The notes beneath the pieces were generated by a model, which searched no databases, had not been told where the DNA came from, and saw nothing but the letters and a program-made list of their open reading frames with translations. From Aequorivita vladivostokensis (GTDB taxonomy: Bacteria; Bacteroidota; Bacteroidia; Flavobacteriales; Flavobacteriaceae): a stretch of 64,000 bases of DNA. A program made the position numbers and the translations under genes. Location of the stretch: the NCBI RefSeq assembly GCF_000952855.1, contig NZ_JSVU01000003.1, positions 310,001 to 374,000 on the forward strand, written 5' to 3'. Positions 25,930 to 34,251 of the stretch are shown here, in pieces. Numbering within the stretch: position 1 is the stretch's first letter; each line of letters opens with the position of its first letter.

Positions 25930-26955
25930 CTAATTTTCAAAACGGATACTCCAAATGCCGCGCACTTCATTTTCGCCGTAGCCAGTAGCCTTATCCATTG
26001 GGTACAGTTCCTGTATCTTGGACAAAGTAAGGGTTTCCAGTTCCTTTCCGGGCGTGCCGTGACATTTTAAGCACATGGAATTGGTAACGATGGGGTAATA
26101 AAATTCTGTTTCCTTGCCCAAATCAACCACAATCGGGTTTACCTCGCCTCCGGCAGCCACTTGTTTTTTGAAGTTTTCAAGATATTGTAGCTCTGCGGCA
26201 TTGGCTTTATTTTTTGGGTTTCTCGGTTTATCCGTAACGCGCTTAATATATGCTTTATGGACGGTAGCCATACTGTCTGTTATGGGCAAAGCCTGAACAT
26301 TACAAAAGTCTAGGGCGGCAATAACCCCGTTTTTCTGGATTTGGCCCATCAGGTTCTTTCCCAATTCGGCTTTGGTGGTCTGGGCCATTTGCATGCCGCG
26401 TTCCTTCACGGAAGGTTGCGCATTTGTATTTTGGTTTTTACCCATTCCTTTACCATTTCCCATTCCGCGACCCATTCGGCCCTTCATCTGCGGTCGGTCG
26501 CCGTGCATTTGCTTGTAGTGGGCATCAAACCATTCGGGCTCTTCTATATCATTATCAAACATATAATCTGCAATTTGCTTGATAGTCTCCTCTGGATAGA
26601 ATTGATAGGGCATTAAGCCAAATTTCTTGACCGCGCCGGGCATTTTTGATTTTTCCTCGGAAGGATTTTTTAAGAAATTGACGAAATTTTCCACAAACGC
26701 TTCCTTTGAAGTGTTTTCCGAAATATAATGCATCTTTACCGCTATCATAGGCGGGGCAATCATCGCTTCTTCCGAAATTTTTGGATTGTGGCAAACGTAA
26801 CAGTTGTTTTCCATCAATTTCTTGCCGGGATGTTCCTGAGGGCTTGTAAGTATTAAGTTTTCTGCATTTTCGGCAATCGCTAAATATTCGCTGCGGGGAT
26901 TGGTATTGCAGGCTGTGAATAAACTGATCAAAAATAATGTGGCTAAAAGTTTCAT
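25930..26955 (-). CDS. Di-haem-motif c-type cytochrome lipoprotein with Tll0287-like domain
   Basis: 341 aa from the ATG at 26955, chosen because it gives a clean lipoprotein signal (MKLLATLFLISLFTAC, C16); a longer frame would add 10 residues before it. Domain 1 (about 40-140) has CYVCH (C52, C55, H56). A Met/Gly/Lys-rich linker (about 156-176, with MKGRMGRGMGNGKGMG) follows. Domain 2 (about 185-341) is a DUF3365/Tll0287-like haem domain with CLKCH (C295, C298, H299). It is anchored in the periplasm or on the outer membrane. It may carry electrons or sense gas or redox state. First gene of a two-gene operon with the methyltransferase; its promoter carries the operator at 26983-27026. Confidence 0.88.
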   Translation of the reverse strand: MKLLATLFLISLFTACNTNPRSEYLAIAENAENLILTSPQEHPGKKLMENNCYVCHNPKISEEAMIAPPMIAVKMHYISENTSKEAFVENFVNFLKNPSEEKSKMPGAVKKFGLMPYQFYPEETIKQIADYMFDNDIEEPEWFDAHYKQMHGDRPQMKGRMGRGMGNGKGMGKNQNTNAQPSVKERGMQMAQTTKAELGKNLMGQIQKNGVIAALDFCNVQALPITDSMATVHKAYIKRVTDKPRNPKNKANAAELQYLENFKKQVAAGGEVNPIVVDLGKETEFYYPIVTNSMCLKCHGTPGKELETLTLSKIQELYPMDKATGYGENEVRGIWSIRFEN

Positions 26956-26982
26956 ATTTTGAGTATAAAGTTGTGGACAATT

Positions 26983-27026
26983 CAAAAATAAAGGGAAACT
27001 TCACGCTTGGCAGTAACAAAAGTTAC
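26983..27026 (-). promoter_or_regulatory. Predicted Crp/Fnr-type operator plus -7 element for the cytochrome operon
   Basis: Perfect palindrome GTAAC-AAAA-GTTAC at 27013-27026 and a perfect TATTTTTG on the minus strand at 26990-26983, 22 nt apart. It lies between the regulator's stop codon (27072) and the cytochrome gene. Confidence 0.82.
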
Positions 27027-27071
27027 ACTTCAAACTTTTTAAAATGAAATGATTAGGTATTACTCAAAAAT

Positions 27072-27704
27072 TTAAAGAGAAACTATTTTAATGCTATTTC
27101 GGTTAAGTTCGATTTTCCCCATGGATTCCAGCTTCTTCAACAAACGCGACACCACCACGCGCGAGGTGTGAAGCTCATACGCAATTTCCTGATGCGTGGA
27201 ATTGATCAGGGAATCATTGGTTACCTTTTTTTTGTTTTGAAGGTATTTCACCAAGCGCTCGTCCATATTGTAAAATGCGATGCTGTCAATGGTTTCAAGC
27301 ATTTCGGTAAGGCGGGCGTGGTAACTTTGAAAAACGAAGTTGCGCCAACTTTTATACTTGCCCGTCCACTCCTCCATTTTTTGGATGGGTATCATAATCA
27401 AAGTGGTGTCGAGCTCTGCGATGGCTCGGATCTCGCTTTTGGTCTGCCCCAAACAACAGGTTAGGGTCATGGCACAGGTATCGCCGCGCTCCAAAAAATA
27501 GAGCAGCAGTTCGTCCCCGTCGTCGTCTTCCCTTAAAATTTTTATGGCCCCCTTGAGGAGCAAGGGTATGGAGCGTACGTAATCGCCAATCTCAATTACC
27601 TTTTCGCCTTCCTTTACTTCCTTTAAAACACCTACTTGGCCAATTTCATCAATTAGGGCGTCCTCAAAAATATGGGAGAAGTTTTCCTTTAAATTATCGA
27701 GCAT
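27072..27704 (-). CDS. Crp/Fnr-family regulator with a Cys cluster
   Basis: 210 aa from the ATG at 27704; a longer upstream frame would overlap mlaD and adds no family-like residues. N-terminal cyclic-nucleotide-binding-like beta-roll (about 20-115), long dimer helix (about 115-150), winged HTH (about 165-205). The cNMP pocket carries DTCAMTLTCC (C77, C83, C84) instead of a cAMP-binding Arg-Ser, so a thiol/redox, persulfide or haem/NO input is more likely than cAMP. In the recognition helix TSRVVVSRLL the glutamate of CRP/FNR (E181 in CRP) is V183 while the preceding Arg (R182) is kept, consistent with a GTA-N8-TAC type operator. Adjacent to five such sites. Ends 45 nt from the cytochrome operator. 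Confidence 0.9.
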   Translation of the reverse strand: MLDNLKENFSHIFEDALIDEIGQVGVLKEVKEGEKVIEIGDYVRSIPLLLKGAIKILREDDDGDELLLYFLERGDTCAMTLTCCLGQTKSEIRAIAELDTTLIMIPIQKMEEWTGKYKSWRNFVFQSYHARLTEMLETIDSIAFYNMDERLVKYLQNKKKVTNDSLINSTHQEIAYELHTSRVVVSRLLKKLESMGKIELNRNSIKIVSL

Positions 27705-27759
27705 TATCACTTTGTTTGGTTGGTTTTTTTTTTGACTTACGAAAATACCGAATTTAAAA

Positions 27760-28746
27760 TTAATTTTTCCTGGCTTCCCGCCTTTCCTGTCGCTCCAGTT
27801 TTCTGAAATAACCGCGGAAAAGGAAATTGTGCCGCAGCGCTTCCATATTTTCATTCAATTTCTCGGCAGCTTCTTTTATATCCAGCATCGTGGAATCGAT
27901 ATTCTTGACCAAAACCTCATCTTGCGTAATGTAATTCAAAGCACCTTTTCCCGATTTTATTTCGGAGAGATAGGCATCGAGATTTTGGGTTATTTCATTA
28001 ATGTCCTCGCTCGATTTTTCAAGATTGCTGAATACGCCCCTTATTTGGTTGGCAGAAACCGTATCGCTCAAAAGCACGGCCGCCGCACTTTCATCATAAT
28101 TGACTTTTGAAATAAGGGCGTTAATGCGCGCAACCGCCGTGGAAGTACCCGCAGCGGTTTGTTTGAGTTCAATTACCGTCTGCCTTAAATCCTGGGCCAG
28201 CAAGGTATCGGTTACCAAGGCGCCCAAAGTGCCTTTGCCCTCAAGGATTTTATTGGTAATCTTCAACAGATCGGCGGTGAGCAAGGCGGCGTTTTCATTG
28301 GTGGTGTTCAGGGTGGAGAGCATATCGTCGGCGCCAATCTTGCTGTAAGACTGGATGGTATCGCCGGAAATTACGGGTTTGGCACTGGCAACTTTCCCTG
28401 GAATAATGTTCACGACCATGCTTCCCACCAAGCCATCGGAACCGATGGAAGCAATAGCATCGGTTTTAATGAATCTTGCCGTTTTTTCCTCAATCATCAT
28501 TTGGATGGTGATGCTTCCCTCCTCGATCATTTCAATCTTGCTTACGGTGCCCACGTTTATACCGGAGTAACGCACGTTGTTGCCTATAATCAAACCATTT
28601 ACGTTCCCAAAGGTAGCGTAGAGCGCAATGTTTTTGCTGAAAATATGCTGTCGGTTGCCGATGGAATAAAGCGCCGCAATAAGAATGGCGGTGCCCACCA
28701 CTACGAAAAGACCGACTTTTATTTTTTGGGAAGTTGATTTAGCCAT
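27760..28746 (-). CDS. mlaD: MlaD/MCE-domain lipid-transport protein
   Basis: 328-aa periplasmic substrate-binding component of an Mla-type lipid transporter: single N-terminal membrane anchor (about 8-28, KVGLFVVVGTAILIAALYSI), MCE domain (about 38-118), then a long helical region with coiled-coil character (about 140-315) and a basic C-terminus (RRERREARKN reading near EARKN). Last of mlaE-mlaF-mlaD, 5 nt after mlaF. Works with the ATPase and permease to move phospholipids between outer and inner membrane. The Crp/Fnr gene follows after 55 bp. Confidence 0.9.
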   Translation of the reverse strand: MAKSTSQKIKVGLFVVVGTAILIAALYSIGNRQHIFSKNIALYATFGNVNGLIIGNNVRYSGINVGTVSKIEMIEEGSITIQMMIEEKTARFIKTDAIASIGSDGLVGSMVVNIIPGKVASAKPVISGDTIQSYSKIGADDMLSTLNTTNENAALLTADLLKITNKILEGKGTLGALVTDTLLAQDLRQTVIELKQTAAGTSTAVARINALISKVNYDESAAAVLLSDTVSANQIRGVFSNLEKSSEDINEITQNLDAYLSEIKSGKGALNYITQDEVLVKNIDSTMLDIKEAAEKLNENMEALRHNFLFRGYFRKLERQERREARKN

Positions 28747-28751
28747 AATTT

Positions 28752-29501
28752 TTAGTTTTTAAAGAATGCCCGGGTTTGGGGATCGCTGGAATTTGACAGT
28801 TCATCATAAGTACCCTCGGCATAGTTGATTCCATCTACCAATAATATTATTCTATTCGATATTACCCTTGCGCAATCCACATCGTGGGTGATAATGAGGG
28901 AGGAGGTGTTATACTCTTTTTGGATGCTTCGCATAAGCTGGATAATCTCGTTTGCCGTAATGGGGTCCAAGCCCGTTGTGGGCTCATCGTACATTATTAT
29001 TTTGGGTTTTAAAATTAGCGCCCGTGCCAGTGCTACCCTACGTTGCATTCCGCCGGAAAGTTCGGAAGGCATCAAATCGATGGTGTGCAGCAGTCCCACG
29101 CTTTTTAGCGCATCTTGTACGGATTGTTCCGTACTTTTAAAATCCTCAATTTTATCTTTGTGTCTTCGTAACGGAAACTCCAAGTTTTCCCGAACGGTCA
29201 TTGAGTCGTACAAAGCACTGCCCTGAAAGAGGAAACCGATTTGAGTCCGCAGAAAATCCAATTCCCTTTGGCCCATGGTGATGATGTCGTGACCGTTAAT
29301 GGTAATGCTTCCACTATCGGGCTGGATCAAGCCCACAATACACTTGACCATAACCGATTTCCCCGATCCAGACTTGCCCATAATCACCAGGTTTTCCCCT
29401 TTAAAAAGTTGAAGATTGAAACCTTTGAGCACATGGTTTTCGCCAAAGCTCTTATGGATATCTTTTAACTCAAGGACTGGTGTTTGGTTTTCTTTTTTCA
29501 T
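28752..29501 (-). CDS. mlaF: MlaF ABC transporter ATPase
   Basis: 249-aa ATPase of the Mla lipid transporter. Walker A GKSGSGKS (about 42-49), Q-loop GFLFQGSALYDS, signature LSGGMQRR (about 147-154) and Walker B PKIIMYDEPTTGLDP are intact. It abuts mlaE (the mlaE stop lies directly before the mlaF ATG) and precedes mlaD by 5 nt. Powers phospholipid transport for outer-membrane asymmetry. Confidence 0.94.
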   Translation of the reverse strand: MKKENQTPVLELKDIHKSFGENHVLKGFNLQLFKGENLVIMGKSGSGKSVMVKCIVGLIQPDSGSITINGHDIITMGQRELDFLRTQIGFLFQGSALYDSMTVRENLEFPLRRHKDKIEDFKSTEQSVQDALKSVGLLHTIDLMPSELSGGMQRRVALARALILKPKIIMYDEPTTGLDPITANEIIQLMRSIQKEYNTSSLIITHDVDCARVISNRIILLVDGINYAEGTYDELSNSSDPQTRAFFKN

Positions 29502-30284
29502 TTAAACTTCAAAAAATATATCCGAAACAAATACGGCAATAAAATCTATTATAAATAATAACATTGAGGAATAAACTACCGCTGAATTTGAGGCTTCCCC
29601 TACCCCCACGGTACCTTTGGAACAATTGTAGCCTTTGTAGGTACCCATCAGGCCGATGGCAAAGCCAAAGAATACGGTCTTGACGGTTGCGGGAAGCACA
29701 TCGCTAAAGCTTAAGGCGTCAAAAACCTTATTAAAATAAAGCGTATAGGAAACATCTCCCTTTAAATTCTCAATTATCGCAGATCCGAATAATGCGACGG
29801 TATCTCCCGCAATTACGAGCAAGGGCAACATTAAGGTAACCGCCAATATTCTGGTAACCACCAAATATTTGAACGGATTGGTGCCCGAGACCTCCATAGC
29901 GTCTATCTGCTCGGTTACACGCATGGAGCCGAGTTCCGCACCTATTCCGGAGCCAATCCTTCCCGCGCAGATCAAGGCGATTATTACCGGGCCGATTTCC
30001 CGCACTATGGAAATACTGATCATGGATGGCATCCACGAGGCCGCGCCAAGATCGGTCAAAGTGGGCCGCGATTGAAGCGTAAAGACCAAGCCCAAAATAA
30101 AACCCGTCACCATTACCAAAAACAGGGAGCGGATGCCCATATTGTAGCATTGACGTATCAATTCCCTAAATTCAAATGGCGGACTGAACAATTCCCGAAA
30201 AAAACGGCCGGCAAATAAGGTCATATCGCCAATTTCGGCGAAAAACGATTTTGTGCGGGTTATAAGGGAGTTTTCTTTTTTCAT
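29502..30284 (-). CDS. mlaE: MlaE ABC transporter permease
   Basis: About 260 aa from the ATG at 30284 (a TTG two codons upstream is the alternative). MlaE/YrbE permease with about five membrane helices and the conserved stretch EIGPVIIALICAGRIGSGIGAELGSMRVTEQIDA split across residues about 112-145. The GTNPFKYLVVTR motif follows. Forms the inner-membrane channel of the Mla transporter with MlaF; first gene of the operon. Divergent from the patatin gene over about 200 bp. Confidence 0.93.
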   Translation of the reverse strand: MKKENSLITRTKSFFAEIGDMTLFAGRFFRELFSPPFEFRELIRQCYNMGIRSLFLVMVTGFILGLVFTLQSRPTLTDLGAASWMPSMISISIVREIGPVIIALICAGRIGSGIGAELGSMRVTEQIDAMEVSGTNPFKYLVVTRILAVTLMLPLLVIAGDTVALFGSAIIENLKGDVSYTLYFNKVFDALSFSDVLPATVKTVFFGFAIGLMGTYKGYNCSKGTVGVGEASNSAVVYSSMLLFIIDFIAVFVSDIFFEV

Positions 30285-30490
30285 ATACAACAGGGAAACC
30301 CAAAGATAATCCTAAGGATAGGGAATAACTATGACAAACATCAGCAATAAATTTAATTAACAGATTCAAAATCTTATTCTTAGCAAACAGATACCATCCA
30401 AATTTAACTATCAATTTTGAGCTCGATTATGACTTTGGTCAGGGTTTATTTGCTTTAATTTTTACAAATTTGTTATCAAAATTTAGAACA

Positions 30491-31261
30491 ATGACGAATC
30501 TTGGTTTAGTCCTTTCCGGTGGCGGAGCAAGGGGCGCCGCGCATATCGGGGTATTAAAGGCATTGGAGGAGCACGGCATTTCACCCACCCACGTTTCGGG
30601 CACCAGTGTGGGCGCCATTGTGGGAGCGCTGTATTCGGCGGGGGTCCATTGGTCTGAAATATTAAAATTCTTTAAAACCGTTTCAATTTTTACCACCAAA
30701 AGATTTGCTTTCACCAAACCGGGGTTTTTGGATACCGAAAAGTTTTATGACGACCTAAAGGTGTTTTTTCCGAGGGATAATTTTGACGCCCTTGAAAAAT
30801 CGCTCTTTATAACCGCGACCAATGTGATTTCGGGAAATTTAAAAATTTTCAGCAAAGGGCAGCTTATAAAACCGGTTATAGCTTCCGCTTCCTTTCCGGG
30901 TGTTTTTACCCCAACCGAGATTAATGGTTCGTACTATATAGATGGGGGAATACTGAATAACTTTCCCGTGGAGCCGCTAAAGCAACACTGCGATACAATT
31001 ATTGGGGTGTATATCAACTCCCTACAGAAAATCAGCATCAAGGATTTGAATCATTCCTATAATGTTGCCGATAGGGCACTTAAAATCAGGGCGGTTTCAG
31101 ATTCTATAAGAAAATTCCCCGAATGCGATTTGGTTATTGCGCCCAAAGATGTGGGAGGCTTTGCCATATTCGGTATGAGCAATACGGATGCTATTTTTGA
31201 AATGGGGTATTCTGAAGCGATGACCGCTTTAAAGGAAAACGAAAACCTATTTAAGAATTGA
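30491..31261 (+). CDS. Patatin-like phospholipase
   Basis: 256 aa from the ATG at 30491, which places the first beta strand (MTNLGLVLSGGGARG) at the start as in other family members. The oxyanion hole GGGARG (about 10-15), nucleophile elbow GTSVG (about 39-43, Ser) and catalytic Asp in DGG (about 151-153) are all present, so a serine acyl hydrolase is expected. Cytoplasmic or membrane-associated; likely releases fatty acids from phospholipids. Divergent from mlaEFD, which may reflect shared lipid homeostasis. Confidence 0.9.
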   Translation: MTNLGLVLSGGGARGAAHIGVLKALEEHGISPTHVSGTSVGAIVGALYSAGVHWSEILKFFKTVSIFTTKRFAFTKPGFLDTEKFYDDLKVFFPRDNFDALEKSLFITATNVISGNLKIFSKGQLIKPVIASASFPGVFTPTEINGSYYIDGGILNNFPVEPLKQHCDTIIGVYINSLQKISIKDLNHSYNVADRALKIRAVSDSIRKFPECDLVIAPKDVGGFAIFGMSNTDAIFEMGYSEAMTALKENENLFKN

Positions 31262-32026
31262 CTACAATTCAATTTCAAGTTGGATTGGGCAGTGGTCGGA
31301 GCCATAATATTCCGATAATATTGCTACATTTTTTATTTTTTCGAGCAAGGGTTCACTTACCAAAAAATAATCTATGCGCCACCCACTATTGCGCTCCCGA
31401 GCCTTAAACCGATAGCTCCAGTAGGTGTAGGCTACGCTATCCGGATGGAAATGCCGATAGGTATCCACAAAACCTGCGTTGAGCAAATTGTCCATTCCGT
31501 CAATTTCAATTTGGGTATAACCGGCCGTTTTGTTGTAATTGGCCTTGTCATTTTTAAGGTCAATGGGGCGGTGGGCAACATTTAAATCGCCGCAAAGAAT
31601 TACAGGCTTTGATTTTTTCAAATTTATAAGATAGCTTCGGAAGTCGTCATCCCAAGTCTTTCTATAATCCAGCCTTTCCAGTTGTTGCCCAGAATTGGGA
31701 ACATATACATTGACCAAAAAGAAGGTCTCAAATTCCAAACAGATTACCCGGCCTTCGTTGTCGTGTTCCGCAACGCCCATATCGTACGTAACTGCCAAGG
31801 GTTCCTTTTTGCTCAAGACCGCAACACCAGAATAGCCTTTCCGCTCTGCCGAATTGTAATATTGGTGATAGTGGGTGATTTTGGACAAAGCCGTTTTTAC
31901 CTCGTCATCCTGGGCCTTGGTTTCCTGAAAGCAGATAATATCTGGATCCATTTTTGAAAAATCCCCAAAGAAATCCTTTTTGGTTATCGCCCTTACGCCG
32001 TTGATGTTCCACGAGATTATTTTCAT
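31262..32026 (-). CDS. xth: Exodeoxyribonuclease III
   Basis: 254 aa from the ATG at 32026, giving the canonical start MKIISWNINGVRA and the usual family length. AP endonuclease/3' exonuclease of base-excision repair. Visible catalytic motifs: WNINGVR, CFQETKAQ (about 32-39), GDLNVAHRPIDLKN (about 147-160), and the C-terminal SDHCPI. Its stop abuts the stop of the convergent patatin gene with no spacer. Confidence 0.94.
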   Translation of the reverse strand: MKIISWNINGVRAITKKDFFGDFSKMDPDIICFQETKAQDDEVKTALSKITHYHQYYNSAERKGYSGVAVLSKKEPLAVTYDMGVAEHDNEGRVICLEFETFFLVNVYVPNSGQQLERLDYRKTWDDDFRSYLINLKKSKPVILCGDLNVAHRPIDLKNDKANYNKTAGYTQIEIDGMDNLLNAGFVDTYRHFHPDSVAYTYWSYRFKARERNSGWRIDYFLVSEPLLEKIKNVAILSEYYGSDHCPIQLEIEL

Positions 32027-32108
32027 AGCATCTGTTCTTTTTGTAAATATCTGAAAGGTGGAGAGAAATTGCAATTATATACCTGTGAAATATTCGCAAT
32101 TGCACAAC

Positions 32109-32453
32109 TTAAGCGACACATCTATAAATTACAATAATCACCGCAATACCAAAAATGGTAGTATAAATCAATTTATTGTATTTCGCCAACCAATTGGGAA
32201 GGAAAATATCGAAGTTGGCCTTGGAGGAGTCAGAGTACTTTCGGGCAATAATCGTAAGCGGACAAAACATTCTAAAAGCCAGCAAAACCAAGCCTTCCAA
32301 CAAAACAATGGCTATGCAGATCCAGACCCATTTGTCAATTTTATTGGCGATGGCGGCGTATAAAAGATAGAAAATCACCACATTAAAAAACAGCCAAACA
32401 ACCGTGTGGAGGCTTTTTATAAACAGCAGTTTCTTGTTTTTTGAATAGGCCAT
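32109..32453 (-). CDS. Small membrane protein (DUF2784-like)
   Basis: 114 aa with three hydrophobic helices (about 15-35, 39-60, 93-112) and a conserved-looking RMFCPLTIIARKY segment between the second and third. Resembles flavobacterial conserved membrane proteins around DUF2784; no function known. Starts 4 nt after the DUF6544 gene stops, so the two are co-transcribed. Confidence 0.7.
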   Translation of the reverse strand: MAYSKNKKLLFIKSLHTVVWLFFNVVIFYLLYAAIANKIDKWVWICIAIVLLEGLVLLAFRMFCPLTIIARKYSDSSKANFDIFLPNWLAKYNKLIYTTIFGIAVIIVIYRCVA

Positions 32454-32457
32454 TTTC

Positions 32458-33546
32458 CTAATCTGAAATTTTCAAATTATACTGAACATCCTGTAAATAG
32501 AATTTTCCGTAAACAAAATCGCCATCGGGAAAGTGCCAAACGGCATCGGCAGCAACGGGCAGTTTATAGCCATTGACCGTACCGTATTCGGTAACCGGGG
32601 TTGAAAACGGGACGTTTTGGTTGGAATTCACATCCACCCTGTCTTCCGAAATAAAATTGATCAATCGCCCACTCTCGTCGAATTTCAAAATCGCCGATAC
32701 TGAAACTTCTCCATTATGGAAAACAGCCTTTACCGAATTATTATCCAAGGTGTGCCACTCGATACGTTTGTCAATCAAGGCTGCTGGCGCAAAAAGGCAC
32801 ATATCGTTAAAAAAAGTGACGGTCTCGGTCTTGAACATTTCGGGTTCCGCGATATTTACCACAGGAAAAACGGACAGCAGTTTTATGAGCATCGATGCCT
32901 TTCCCTCTTTATACCGATGGTAACCCTGGGTGGGCAAGCCTTTGAAATTGGCTTTCATAAAAAACAAGCGCGTGGGATCTTCAAAAAAATTATACTGTTC
33001 CGAAGTGAACGCGAACCAATCCTTTCCCTTTTCCCGCATTTCCCCTTTAAAAATAGCTCTTGCAGTTTTTATTTTAGGTTTACCGATTGCACCGACGTAT
33101 TTCAGGTAGTTCTGAACCAGAATAGGAAGCTGGGCAATATCGGCTTCAGAGATTATTTCTTCGGAAATGTTCACGCTTTCAAAAGATTGGGAAACTTCTT
33201 TTTTAAATTCCCATTCAAAATTCCAGTTCGCCATTGTCAGAAGGGCTACAATAAGAACGATCAAATTGGCGATAGTACCAAATTTGGCGTCCTGCCAATT
33301 CACAATAATCAAAACCTGAGATACTACTACAGCGGCTATAGCAATCCAAAACCAAAGATTGTTTTTCAACAGAAATAGAATTCCTATCGTTATAAAAGTC
33401 AAAGCGACCGCGAGCCATAAAAGACCTTGCGGTTTTGAGAAATTTTGTGACAATTGTGGAATTTCGGCGAAGTCAAAAGCCTTTAAAAAGCCCATTAAAT
33501 GAATAAGGCCGTGGAGTAAAAGAAGAATGAAGAATGCAATTTTCAT
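32458..33546 (-). CDS. DUF6544-type membrane-associated protein
   Basis: 362 aa. The N-terminal third has four hydrophobic helices (about 2-22, 42-60, 66-84, 88-105); the rest (about 130-362) is a soluble beta-rich domain with YLKYVGAIGKPKIKTARAIF and a C-terminal WHFPDGDFVYGKFYL. I match it to the DUF6544/DUF6920 family of unknown function on overall architecture. Operon with the 114-aa membrane protein. Confidence 0.75.
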   Translation of the reverse strand: MKIAFFILLLLHGLIHLMGFLKAFDFAEIPQLSQNFSKPQGLLWLAVALTFITIGILFLLKNNLWFWIAIAAVVVSQVLIIVNWQDAKFGTIANLIVLIVALLTMANWNFEWEFKKEVSQSFESVNISEEIISEADIAQLPILVQNYLKYVGAIGKPKIKTARAIFKGEMREKGKDWFAFTSEQYNFFEDPTRLFFMKANFKGLPTQGYHRYKEGKASMLIKLLSVFPVVNIAEPEMFKTETVTFFNDMCLFAPAALIDKRIEWHTLDNNSVKAVFHNGEVSVSAILKFDESGRLINFISEDRVDVNSNQNVPFSTPVTEYGTVNGYKLPVAADAVWHFPDGDFVYGKFYLQDVQYNLKISD

Positions 33547-33571
33547 TTAAAATGCTTTTGTGAGTTCAGTC

Positions 33572-34150
33572 TTAAAAATCCCAAGCCAAACCAATTCCAA
33601 ATGAGATATAATTCAGTTTTAATTCAGTTGAAGTATTTTCAATCGTTATATCCCTAGAAAGCGAACGGTAGCGAAGCATGGGGCGCAGTGCGAGGTTGGG
33701 GGCAAACTCATAATCTACTCCTGCAGCAATTTGCCAACCAAATCCGTGGCCAGTGTCGGCGGCAATACTGCCACTGTTATTTTCAATTTCTATATGATTG
33801 TAAACCGCTCCAGCCCTTGCCAAGTAAGAAAATGCGGAAGTGCCGATAGGTTTTATGATTTGAAAACCGAATGTGTATCCCATTTCCTTTAAGGTAATAT
33901 CCTCCAATAAAAAACTATCCTCACCTTTAAACTCGTTTAAGCCCCAACCCCCATAAGCTGCTAAATGGGGCATAATTTTATAGGCTCCCGTAAGTTCGAA
34001 ACCAAAGCCAATTTTAGTGTCGGTATTGCCCACGTCACCAGTGGGAAAATTAAGTCCAGGCCTGAATTCCAACGACCATTTTTCCTGTGCTTCCGCGCCA
34101 ATTGAAAACAGCAGCATGGTGGCAACAAACAAAAAATTGAACTTTTTCAT
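33572..34150 (-). CDS. Outer-membrane beta-barrel protein
   Basis: 192 aa from the ATG at 34150, which yields a clean signal peptide (MKKFNFLFVATMLLFSIGAEA, cleavage before QEKW). The mature part has about eight amphipathic beta strands alternating aromatic/small residues and ends in SFGIGLAWDF, with the terminal aromatic typical of outer-membrane insertion. OmpA-N/OprW-like small barrel; cargo or receptor role unknown. Solo gene between DUF6544 and the P-type ATPase. Confidence 0.85.
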   Translation of the reverse strand: MKKFNFLFVATMLLFSIGAEAQEKWSLEFRPGLNFPTGDVGNTDTKIGFGFELTGAYKIMPHLAAYGGWGLNEFKGEDSFLLEDITLKEMGYTFGFQIIKPIGTSAFSYLARAGAVYNHIEIENNSGSIAADTGHGFGWQIAAGVDYEFAPNLALRPMLRYRSLSRDITIENTSTELKLNYISFGIGLAWDF

Positions 34151-34251
34151 AATGTTTACGTTTTCGTGAAACACTCAAATTTACATTGGAAAGCAGTTTT
34201 TTACTATGACAAAAATCAGTTAATTATTGTTTATCAATAACTTAAATCTGA

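Noticed and set aside
27705-27854. Longer N-terminus for the Crp/Fnr regulator
   Set aside because: It overlaps the end of mlaD and adds 50 residues unlike the family; the ATG at 27704 gives a normal-length protein.
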